64,000 bases of DNA from Thunnus maccoyii (Eukaryota > Chordata > Actinopteri > Scombriformes > Scombridae): assembly GCF_910596095.1 (NCBI RefSeq), contig NC_056552.1:16813111-16877110 (forward strand), in the 5' to 3' direction. The translations under genes and the position numbers were made by a program. Numbering within the stretch: position 1 is the first letter of the stretch; each line of letters begins with the position of its first letter. The notes under the pieces are model-generated. The model did not search any database. It saw nothing but the letters and a program-made list of their open reading frames with translations, and was not told the DNA's origin. This document shows positions 10,277 to 22,900 of the stretch, piece by piece.

Positions 10277-12957
10277 TTAAAGGATGTCAGGATGCAGTGC
10301 CACCTGTCCAGGTAGGTGAGCTCTGCAGGGACACAGTCTGCGGTGGGAAGGATCAGAACCGGCACAACTAAACAGCAGTGGTTCCTGCTGAAGGCCACAT
10401 CGCCGACCCCAAGGGCTGTAGGAAGGAAACAGATGGTTGACTTCCTGCACCATGCTGGAACAACCCAGCCCGAGCCTACAAAATGGGAGAGAGTGAGTAG
10501 TATATTTACACTATGGTGCATCAATCATCTGTACAATGTGTTTCTGCAGTATGTATCTCCTAATCTCTCACCTAGTGAACGCGGCAGGGCTGTTGAGGTG
10601 GTGAAACAGAGCAGGCTCACACACGAGAGAGGAGTGTCGACACACACTCACACACGACTGACCCAGAGGACCCAGGTGCGCCCTTAGAGTACTTTCTGGT
10701 GGCCATGTAGGGACAGACTTACTGCAGAAATTCTAGAGTGATTTAAGTTTTCAGGGAGAGAGAAATTTATGGGAGTTTGAACTGAGCCTACAGCAAAAGG
10801 AATAAAAACCTTAGAATAGAAGCAATATTCAGTTTATCACATCTCACAAAAACTTTCACTTAATTTAGCAGCTCTACAAAAATGACTGAGCGAGCTTTAT
10901 CCTACATGGCTACAACCCCATACCTGGTGAGTGATATAACCATGAACCCGCTCCAGCATTCCCTCACATGTGAACTCTCTGGGAGTGAAAGGCTTCACCT
11001 GCACAAACATACACAAACACTTCAGTGCAAGTCATTCAGTGCTACTGCAACTTATATTTAGGGATTACAAGGTGTGTGTCTACATATATGTTCTGAATAT
11101 ACAGTTTAAATAGTAACTTTATACTTGTACTCTGGGACCTACCTCTGCGCGTAGAATAGCTTTGACTGCTTCCCGTACATCTGTCCTGTTGGTCATGTCC
11201 ACAGTCCACACGTGGGGTTTACTGATGAATTCTTCAGCATATGGGTGCTGAGAGGAGATCTGTAATCCAGTTTTTTTTACTGTATTTAGATCTAAAAATG
11301 GATGTACACTATTTTTTTTTCAACTGGAGGGGTTACCTACCTGTCTTGTGGTGGGCTTGCCTTTGTAGAAGTCATTATTGTCTGGGGAGTGTGGTGGGTC
11401 AAATCGTGGCTGGAGGAAGATGCAGCCCAGAGCTATTGCCTCAATGGGAGCTGGACCCTCATAGGGGAAACCAAGACCTACAAACACCTGAGAGGGGAGC
11501 AGAGTAGACGTCATTTTGTACTAAAATTGAGGATCTGTCATTAACCATAAACAAGGCAAGATAAGAATATAATGACAGTGATCCCTGTGGGGCCAAAATT
11601 CCCAATTTCATAGCTTTATTCTGAGCTCAGCTCTTATCTGACCTTGGCTCTGCGGAGAAGTTGTAGGAAGTGTTCCTGAGTCAGCAGGCCGTGGTTTCTG
11701 ATAAAGCTGGGCAAATTAGAAGCGTGTCCTTCAGGCTGGTAGACTGTGGCATGGGTCTCCAGCTCTTCACTGATCACCTCCACATACTCTGATTTACCCT
11801 GGTATATACGCACACAGAAACAGACACAGGCAGGAGACAGAGCACGTAGAAAAACACAGAGAAAGGTAAGGGAAAGAACAAAGGAAGGGCAACGGTGAAC
11901 AGCAAGACCATGACAAGACCAAGCTGTTTGACAATCTTGTGAAATGATAGTGAAGCAAATGGTCATTTTCTTTATAATCAAGCCAAATACCATGATCATT
12001 ACCTGCCACATGTAATCCTGTTTACCATAGACAACTGCTATCTTGTCTTTCCTGTAGGTGTCTGACTCCAGCTCCTCCTCTCTCACCTCCGCCCTTGCTG
12101 CCTCCTCACTTACAAAGCCCAGGAAGGAGTTATCAGGAGTATGAGCTAGAAACAACAGAACATAAGTAACAGTATAAATTATGAATAACAGTGATTTAGT
12201 TTCAGCTCAGCTTGCATACAATATTCAAATTCCCCATCATGAAATTTCCATTTTTACAAGGAAACTCTGAGATAAAGAATATAGACAAGGACAAGAAGCA
12301 GTCAGTGCTGGAACTTCATAATCAGAATCTGTTTATCAGCCAAATATGCAGCACACAAAGAATGTGTCTTGGCATTTGCTCCCACAAATGCAACATTTTT
12401 TTTGCACTTTTTTTTAAAATGTAAAAATAAAACATTTTTTTGAATCTAAAAAAAACCTTTAAGCTTTATTCAGAGTTTTGAGAATAAATTAAAGTGTCTC
12501 TAAGAATGTGCATGTCCATATGCTGCTTTTACAGTAAGTAGTCTGATCTACTTTATATGTTAAAAACTTAAAAGTGTCTTAAATTTACCACATGTTTGAA
12601 GACAAGGCAAAAAAGACACTGAGAGTGGAAAATGTGATCAGAGGATCAGAAAAAAGTACTTTTGGACAGGCATTGCTGACAACACAGACCAAGACTGTAG
12701 GTGAAAAACAGTAAAGATTAAAATTCTGTGAGAGAGTAAAAACATGTGGTGCAATATAAATCATCTGTTAAAGGAAATGAAAACTCTACATATATGAAAG
12801 GTTCACCTCTGACTGTTTGGATAGGCAGCTGCCACCTTGCTGCCCTCCGACTCACTGAGGAAGGTGTGAGGGATGAGTATTTACCTAAGAGATGCAGGAA
12901 TGTGCTAGCAAAGGTATGTGTGTGAAAGCATCGATTTTAATTCTGCAACATTTGTAC

Positions 12958-13002
<45 letters not shown>

Positions 13003-13761
13003 TTTCTCTCCTGTCTTTGAAAGACTATAAGACTATATCTCCTTTTATTCACCCTACAGCAGCACAGAATTTCCTTCTGGCCCCTTTTGCTCCATTTGTT
13101 CCCACTTGTCTTAAACACCTGTGTAGGTTCACTGCTTAACACAGTCATCAGATTAGCAAAGATATGCAACAACACACTGATATGATCAAGATCATGAAGC
13201 ATGCAGCATGTGGGGGTTTGAAGAAAAGCTGTGAGTTTCTTGTTCTCACTGTTCTCACTGCCTGTTTACTGTTCTGCTTTGTCCGCTTGTCTGTTTAATG
13301 CAATCCTTCAGTCAACAATCTTCCTCTCCGCCTTTGCAAAACAGAAGCAGCCATCCACTCCTTTCTCAAGCTCCTCTTTTATTTATTTCTTCTTCCTGTG
13401 TCCTTTTTCTTGTTGCTGTTTTGCTTTCTTCCCTGCTTTCTGTCCTTTCCCCACCATCAGCTAACAGCTATTGCTCTCTCTCCTCCTCAGCAGGACAAAT
13501 AAACATGTTCCAGGCTGAAGGATGAAGAGTGGCTCTCGGCCCAGTGCGTCCAGCTTGTCTCCATCTCCCAGCAGGGTGGGAAAGAAGACAGGGAGAGGTG
13601 TTGGAATGAAAGCTCTGCCTGGGCACCAAGTTTATTTAACCTCAGCTATTAATCCTCTTTCTCTGTGAGGATGCCTAGTGGGGCGTATGTGAAGGATCAG
13701 TGCTGCGGCAGCAAGATATAAATATGCGTGTAACACACACATTTATATGTGTGTGTGTATA

Positions 13762-13839
<78 letters not shown>

Positions 13840-13934
13840 CTCCAAAAAGTCTGAATCAATATATTGTACTTCAAAGAGTCAGTCATAAACAAATTCCATG
13901 ATGCCATTATTGCCAGCATAAAATGTATGCACAA

Positions 13935-13980
<46 letters not shown>

Positions 13981-16900
13981 TTACGGAACATGGTCATGTA
14001 CTGCAGAGGCTGGAGACCCCAGCTGCCCCACAGTGTTTTATATCCACGGATCCTTGCATAACTTCCCAAATTAAAGGCTGGTTCAGTGCCAAATGAGTCC
14101 AGGATTCTGAAGCGGCACCTAGAATGATTTTAAAAAATGCTTGTGATAAAATCATCTTATATATTATTGCAATTTAACAATGATTATATGTTCTGCTGAT
14201 CTTGTATATTTAAAATCTTACAAGGGCCTAAGTGGTAATATGGCCATAGAAGTAGAGAGCAAAATTAACACCTTTTATCCCTCTTTCTATATGGTGAGAT
14301 TGTTCTGTGGTAATACACTTAAGTAAGTTATATACATCTCTGGCTTTAACCCCAAAGCCCATGAAACAAACTTGCAGTGGAATTTCTAAAACTTTGTAAA
14401 CATAAAGGAAATGTTTGTCTATCTTTAATAGAATGGGAGAAGTCATGTTATACTGGAAGAAATAAATGTGTATTTAGAAACTTGTGGGCGCACTGGTAAT
14501 GCAGGAAAGCCAGCCCCATGGCTACTTGAAGGTGAGCAAGGCCATGGTAGTCAGTATAGACAACGTCAAAGGTCAGGGGCCTCTGGATCGGACAACTGCC
14601 TCGGCCTGGAGCAGCACCTATCAAGCTGGAACAGCCACAACAAACACATGTCAGGTTCAAGAAAGGTCACCAGTCACCATTTTTGAGCATCTTTCAGCTT
14701 TGTTCTTTTGCCTTTCTTGTCCCTTTAATATAAAGTAATCACAGACCAGCCAGGTTGTTACATATGAAGTTATCCAATTCAAGTTATCCAATTAACTACT
14801 AAAATACTTTTGCTTCTACACAAAGACATTACTTCCAAAGAAACATATATATTTTTTAATCCAATGAACTAGTGGTATTCAACAGTGGTGCCAACCTGTG
14901 GAGGTGTTGCTGTGAGGTGCTGAGGGTCAGGTTGTGGCCCAGGATGGTCAGACACGCACTGAGGTCAGCCCACTGGACCAGCTCCCCTAGAGGACCCCCT
15001 CTCTCCACCATGGCTTCAAAATGCTGGCCAACACTCCCAGCCAGAGCACCGGGATAAAGCAGCACCTAGAGGTTTTGAGGTTTTAAAAGTCCAAAATCCA
15101 TCTTTTTAGGATGTAGGCAGTTAAACACAGCAGATATAAAGAGGAGTGTGTTGCCATTTCCGTACTGTCTTTGATTTCTTAAGTTCAAGGTTCTGTACAC
15201 TATGATAGCAAGTTCTAAAAAGTACAATATAATAAACTATATTCATGAAGGTTGTGAAAAATAAATATCAAGAGACCCTGAACATGTAATACTAAAATTT
15301 TAATGTTTAGTATTTAGATAGTATTACCCTAAAAAAACACATAAACAGAAAAATCTTGAAATCTAAAAATATGTTCTTGTGAATATTGTCATTTTAGCCA
15401 TTTCCTTGAAAATCCAGAAAAATAAACTTAATGATGCTTAGTCAGAGTTGATCTGCTGGTTATACCCTCATCTGGGATGAAACTGTCTTGTTGCTGCTCT
15501 GCCTCATCCTCAGACCAGCATGTATCCACCGTTCAGACATCCTTTCCACCCTGGACCGGATGAATCTTATTGCAGGACTGCTGTTGTTGCTGATGGCCTC
15601 ATAAAGTGGGCTCAGAGTTGTACGTATTTCAGCCTGTGTACAATCATAGTATGAAACACAGTGTAAGTTTGTAAACCGGATAGAAATAATGTGGAATTTA
15701 ATTTTGCTAGAGATGTGATCATGTATCAATTGTTGTGAAATGTAGCTTCTTTTCACTTGATTGTTAATTTAATTATACATATATCCATACAACAATACTA
15801 CACAAAGACATAGACCTGTTGTAAAGATACCTTCTCTGTATAGGACTGAGGTTTCTGGTGCCATGGTGGTGTAGAGTGGTTCCCTCCAGGAGGAGGAGGA
15901 CAAAAGTCTTCTATTTGGCTGAGATAAGTCAGTATGGAGCAGGTGGTGCCATCCACTCCATAAAAGGTATAGCAGGGGTCTGACTGCCAACGGGCCTGCA
16001 GAAACTGTTACAATCAATACAATATTTATTGTACAGATGTGAGAGTGGCATCATTTTTTTCATTTATATCCTAGCAAGAAAGAGAATAATAAGTGTTTCC
16101 CAAAATGTTGAAATGTTCCTTTAAGCATCAGAGATCTGCACAACACAGTTAGTATTCTATCGCTAGATACTGAGTAGCTCTACATCAGCTGTTGGTGGTT
16201 GAGTGCCTTGCCTAGCAGGGCTGTTATGCACTAGTGGATATATACCCTTATTATCTCAAAATGTTATTTCCATGCCAAGCTCAGATGTGCTCAAATATTT
16301 AGGCCCAAAAATGTTACTTAAAAGTTTAAATTAAGGTATGCATTATAATACAACCATGAAGTTCAAGCAACCCAATATATTTCCACTTTCTCACCTCCAC
16401 TTTCTCCGCACACACCGGATATGCAGGATCAATTGGCACCTCACACTTCTCATTGGGCCCTGTGGGTAAGATATCAGCCGTCATACAGTTTTTCTTTATG
16501 AGGCCATTTTGAATGCATCATTATTCCACAGACCAGGCTTTGGTAACAAAAAGTACATTGTGGAGTTAACTCACTGTGGGTAATGAAGAACAGTGGATAA
16601 TAACTTTGATATACAGCCTCTCAACTGAAATGTGGATAATGAACAGCAGCCATCAGCACGATGCACAGTGCTACCATGCGTGTAAGAGGCATTAGAGTAG
16701 AGGCAATGTGTTCTCAGAGGCCCTTTCCCGTAACCCCCCCCCCACCATCTCTAGCCAATGTCAATCAACTGGAATGAACACACACACACTCACACACCTG
16801 ACCCACCTGCCTCCTACCAAACAGGCTCTTTTACAATGCTTGCTCTTGCCAAAATACACAGTCCTTAACTGTGTAAAACAGCCTAGTAAAAAGTAAAAGA

Positions 16901-19900
16901 GAGGGAAAAAAAGATAAGAAAACTTATAGGTGTGAAAACCAAAAAACAGTGATACGCTATAAGAGTACAGCAGAGAAAAAAAAGTGCTCCCCCTGCAAAA
17001 ACAAGAGTATGAGTAGACAAGTCGGTGAAAGGACTCCTGGGTAATTCAGTTGTACTTTATGGGTGTGAGGTAATGGGAGAGGGACAGGGTGAGGGGCTAG
17101 AGAGCTGGTTAGAGAAGTGTGTGTTTGTGTGCATGTCGACGAGAGTGTATCCTCACGTATGCACGGTGTGGTGTTTGTGTGGCCCAAGTTTTATGAATTC
17201 ACTTGTTCAAATAGGGAGGTGAGGGTGCGCACACTCATCCCCACCGCCAACACACACAGACACACAAACCCCTCGTGTGCCCACCAGGCTGTGTAACCTG
17301 ATTCTCACCTGACACCTCTCAGGAGGGTCATTGTGTAGATGTAAACTTTTTTTCTTCCCGCGGCCAGTACATCAGCTCTGGCTCTGTGAGACTTGTTAAA
17401 CTTCTATTCAAGGACTTCATCCCCCATAACCACCTGCACACTCTGCCCTTTAACCCCCCCATTCACACCCTCCATTATCACAGCTTGTTAATTTCACTGT
17501 GTGGTTAACCTCTATTGAGGCTATGAACCGTGCATTTGGCTCGGAGTATCACACTACCACTGCAGGCAACCACAGAGAAGCTTGCAATTGGCCAATTATT
17601 GAAGCTGGCAACAAGCAGGGACGAGAGAGTGTATTTATTTGGTGTAGCCAGAACGTTAAAGCATGTTATTACTGGAACAAACCCTAAAATCTCTGATTTA
17701 TCTTGGAGAGCGAGTTGTATTTAGTAATGTGCATAGAAAAATTAAAGCTTAAATAAGCAAGATTTTTTATTTAATAGCATAATACACCTGTCTGATTTGT
17801 CTAAATCTCATCATGGGTGCCAAGTCACACTGATTTGAAGTCTATAGATTCTTCCTATCTGATGAAATCAAATTCTGACACAAACTGTGTCCTATACACT
17901 CAAGATAAAAGTGTTCATACTGGCAGATCTTTTGCCCTTTAAGTATCCCTCATATCACACAGCATCAAGGTTGCTAGTTTAGAGCAGTTCACTGGCATTT
18001 CTGGGTATTAAAGTTGAGATTTTTCTGAACTAATAAGCCAGAAACGTGCACACTTATCCTATACAACTTTGAAATCAATCAGAATTAAACATTTTTATTA
18101 TGATAAGATTGGATACAACAGTTACATACTTATTATTTACTCTCATATGATGTATCCACTCCCTGTACACAATTCATTCACAATTACCTGTGTGTAGTCT
18201 GTGGTTATCATGTGGTGGAGTTGTTTGAGACTGATGGTGATGGTGGTGATGACGGCTGAGCTGGTCAAGTCTATGGGACACTCTCTTCAGCTCCCTCTCT
18301 ACCAAGTGGGCCAAGCCTTGCTGGTCCTGTCTAAAGCTGGGAAACAAACAGGAGTCCACATGAGACCACTGTACTGTATGCATACCAAAGGAATACAGAG
18401 GAACACTGAGTCGTACTGCATCTGCAATTGTATTATACTGCGATCCAGCAGGTGGTGAATGGATTCTGTTTATATGCGAAGACAGTAGATGTTGAATACC
18501 TCTGCAGTAGCAGGCTGAGATCATCTCTGGTCATCTTGGTGGCATCTATCTCTCTGCTCAGCCTCTGCACCTGAGTATTCAAAGCCTCCAAGCGAAGAGC
18601 CAGCCTACGAAAGCCAAGACCTCGCTGCCCTATGGCAATAGTATACACCACACAGTAGGTCATGCACGTACAGTATCAAACATCAAAACATTTGTGTACT
18701 TAACAGTGTATTATTGCATTATGACAGAGCCACTTTGTCTTTAGGAAACAAATTTTGTTCCATTTATCATGAAAACAGCCCTGTTATGTAATGCTATTTT
18801 CTTAACTTGATCTGCAGGAAATGATTCAGCGATTATGGCTGTGTGTATTTTCCATATTCATTGTATGAGGTAATGGCATCTAATCATTTTAACAGAGGTG
18901 AATTTTCCAAAAGGACAATTTTATGACAGATAAAGATGTTGAGTCATCATTTCTGACTACCAAACATTTGTGAAGATTTGCAGTCACATTGATTTATGGT
19001 TACAGAGAGGAGAAACACACACACACATTCATGTAGACATGCTGTATGCAAAGATTTTGTGAATGTTTACTTGGACACCATAAAGGTTGAAGTTGATGCT
19101 AATCTCAAATTGCTGATCTCATATGCTGTGGAACAGTCAATTTCAGGTCATGTCAGTATGTACTTGAAAACGTGGTGAAGCTATTCATAAACCTCACTTT
19201 TATAGTAATTGTAGTCATTGTTGTGCATCTCTTAACCCAATGGTTCCCAACTGTTTAGACTTTTTAGAGACTTGTAGCAGATATAGGGGAAATAAAGCAA
19301 CAATTACAGAAAGTTCTGAAAAAATAAAACATAATTGGGTCCTTGAATCATCTTTTTACACCTCAGATTTATCATGGAACCCCTTGGTGGGAGAAAACTA
19401 CCTCCAACATTTATAAGACGCTCTGTCAAAAACATACAGTACATCTTACTAGCAGGATACAAATATAGGTTACAGTGACTATATATTATTATTGTTTGCT
19501 AACAAACCATGTTAAAACGTGAATCCTCTACCTCTTATGTGTGCTCAGATAGGCCATCCAATGTAAAGTGTGGCTGACCTGAATTAACTGGCTCTAGTTA
19601 CCAGACACAGAATAACTGTAAAAACAGTGAATGTGAGTTTTAGGAGTCTGCTAAAAGGAACTATTTGAGATGGCAGATCAAGGATGTCTTGACTGAAACT
19701 TTGTGAGTTGGGGAGATGCTGGTGGAGGTGGGGTTGATTTGAGGTCAGAATAAGGATCTCCTTGGGGATTAAGCTTAAACCCGTGATACTTAGAAAAAAA
19801 TCCCACAGACAGGTGATGTCACTACATCTCTGTTTGCTCAGCTGTCAGTATATCAATACTTGTATGCCCTGAGGGCCTTTGGGCTCATAGGCAATGAAAG

Positions 19901-22900
19901 ATGAATGGGGGAAAGAAGAGGCTGAATCCTGTAATAACTTTATGCCAGTTGTGTGAGATGTGACTAAACCATTCCAAAGCTTGTAAAGAAGTGTGTGTGT
20001 GTGTGTGTGTGTGTTTGTGTGGGTGCGTGTGTGTATGTGTGTGTGTGTGCGTGCAGCTTATTAAAGTGTGTGTGTGGTGGGTGTGGGTGGGCATGTGCAT
20101 GTCACGTCATGCTGTTTCTGCACATTTCTAGATGATAACAGTCACATGATGGAAATTAGAAGTAAAATATGAAGCACATAGCTCCTTATTATGTGTTTTC
20201 ATAACACAATAACACATTATAATGCAATAATAAGTCTACTGATATAAATTTCCTCTGTGTCAGAGACAACATATTTCTTTTTCATGAGAAAAATTATGGT
20301 GGAATAATGATGATACTCTGTTTTCAAATCGTTCTGTTTAATCATTTTCTAAAAACAATTCAAACTTAAAGGATATGGGTGAAACTCAAGATTAAATACA
20401 AGAAAATGACTGTGAAGAAAGATGACATTTGGTGAATTTGAGTTGGATTAACTGTGTGCTGACCAACAGCTTCCCCCATGTGGTATATTTTTCCAACACA
20501 ACCATTGCTGGGTGGCTATTTGTACACAACTTGTGGTGGGTCCCTCAAAGCACAGAACAATTGTGGGTCTGTGGCTGTGATGCACCAGCGGATTACATTG
20601 TCTGCTACAAACTGTTTTTCTAGAATTCGAGGAGTAATGGATGGGGATGTTTGGATAAAAAGTCGTCTTCTTTGATTACATTTCGAAACTGATGGATTGG
20701 TCACCACATTGTTCAACTCTTTCACAAACACTACTTGTTTTCATTCTATCTTTAGTTAAACCTGTGTGTCTGATTGTATCTTAACTAACTGTGGAATTAA
20801 ATGTTATGCATAAATTGGTTCAGTCAGTTTCATATTATTCAGAAGTTAACTGGGTTCCTTTGAATTAAGAGAATTCCAAAAAAAAATCTAATGTACCATG
20901 AATCAGCTTCTGTATCAGATTAGTGGAGACACCAAGTGGAGCTTGTTGAGTTTCTTTCCAGAATGTTCATGATCAGGTCCACATAAAAGACAGCTGATTT
21001 TAATGAAAAAAAGGCTCTGGAGGAGACTGTTGACAACATGTGTCTCTTCCTTGTAAACCAGGAAGAAAGCTTTTGCCCAAACAACCTTGTCCACTGCCCC
21101 CTTAAAAACCCTCCTTTGGGGAAACAGTGTAGCCAGACAATTGAACTGAACAGGGGTATGTCTTGGCCGCAAACCCACAACTGTTAGACGCATGGGAGGA
21201 CCCACCGCGAATTGTGTACAAAGCTTCATCTAACAATGGGAGGACCAGGTCTTGTACAATACAAGAGTATAATTCTGCAAAATATACATGTACTGCCACA
21301 TGTACTCCTCAATCAGTGCTTAATGTGAAGACATTACATCTGAGTGAGATTAATTTGTTTCATAATTTAATTTATTTTGGATATTTTATTTTGATTCACT
21401 ATACTCATAATCAATGTTGCCCAGCACAGTTCATGTGAATATATGAATATCTGGATGTTTTATCTTTTTGATAGTAAAAAAAGGTAAAGGCTTCCTCTAA
21501 AGTAAACTCTGTGTGTCCTTGTGTGTGTGTGAGTTACCCTGTTCTTCAGGTGACCTCCCAGCAGGTTCTTCCCTGGTCATCTCCAGAGGCACCCAGAGGC
21601 TCTGTAGCAGCAGGGTGAACACAGACAGGCACAGACAGAGCACCAGGCAACCACTAGAGGACACAATAGACAGAGAAATGCTTATTCTTCTTCAAATGCT
21701 GCAGCATGTGAGGTACAACACAGCCCTGTCAGATGAACTCTACTATCAAATTACAACACCTGTCATGTTTCTAAATGTGTTCATTTAAATTCATTTCAAA
21801 CTGTTTATTTATACTATTAATTATATGAAAGTGGATATTGTTACAGTATTTTTTATACAACTTAACTGTTCACATTTAGGTCAGTTTGCATTTGTACAAG
21901 AACATTGGAGTGGCAGGAACTGAATATTTTAACCATTTACTCATTATTTTTAGCATTATTTTAACTTTTAGCTAACTGATTAGACTTTCCTGCTTGCTTG
22001 CTTGCTTGCACTCAATTTCAGGTGTTACAGCTGACTCAATATGTAGGGTATATTTTTGATCAAATCATAATTTCAGTTTTTTGAATGAGTTGAAGTAGAA
22101 TCTTTCCACGTAGCAACTGCAGAAGTACCCCAAGGGAACTTCCCTGCAGGAATCCCTGAAAATGGAAGATCATGCCCGTTCCTTAATAAGCGCAGACACA
22201 GCAGTATATGCAATAGAGTAAACAACTCCAGATCTGACATTTGTATTTGCTTGGTATGTTCATTGGCAAGATATTTGAAATGACATAAAAGGTCACTTTT
22301 TAATAATCGGTGTCATACAAAACCAGTTAAATCTCCTTTGAACTTCATGGATGTGATTTTAAAGGCAGATCTGATGTAATAAAAACCATACAGCTTGACT
22401 CTGCCTTTCACCGAGAACACTGAGAGAATGTGGAGAACTAAATTGTTCCATGACTTCAAGTAAGGACCCTGGTGTGTCAAAATGAATATTTGAAGCGTGA
22501 TGTGCCAGTATAGCGTGTGTCTGCTCACTGTTCACATGGGCTCCCAGCTACAGTTTAACTGGGGCAGAGAGAGCAATCACTTCTCTCTGTCTCTCTTTCA
22601 TCAGGCTAGTAAACCCACCAACCCTTATCCAAAAAAACATGACAAAGCTCAAGTACATGCAAAAACATTTTCAGGGCTCTCCAAATGCCTGTAAATCTCC
22701 AGATTCAGAACTAGACAAATTATTTTCATTCTAATCTATAAGTCATTTCAACTTCATCAAACTTGTCAGAGCACTCATCACCACATCACATGTATTTGGT
22801 TGAAGGTATATGGAAAAGCTGTAAACTGCACGGGAGAAATCATGTTAAAATAGACTACTGATATCTACCGTATCATATCTTGTACATGTTTTCCAACAAG

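Noticed and set aside
10249-10524. Minus-strand open frame of 91 codons over the last mgat5b exon
   Set aside because: It is a shadow: the MGAT5B-like protein is read in a different frame through 10475-10277, ending at the TAA at 10277-10279.
10718-10719. TAAG at 10718-10719 as the sole acceptor of mgat5b exon 17
   Set aside because: The upstream CTAG acceptor restores a conserved Phe-Cys pair and keeps the phase, so it was preferred.
11634-12155. Minus-strand open frame of 173 codons as one exon
   Set aside because: It spans two real mgat5b exons (12003-12145 and 11643-11798) with an intron between them that happens to stay open; the GT-AG borders and family alignment show the split.
13700-14069. 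Open frames made of Thr-His, Tyr-Ile and Arg-Glu or Cys-Val runs
   Set aside because: They are translations of the AT, AG and AC microsatellites.
20429-20623. Retroviral envelope-like open frame with WVCG wording
   Set aside because: The similarity is a few residues, the frame is short, and the DNA is better described as an arm of an inverted repeat.
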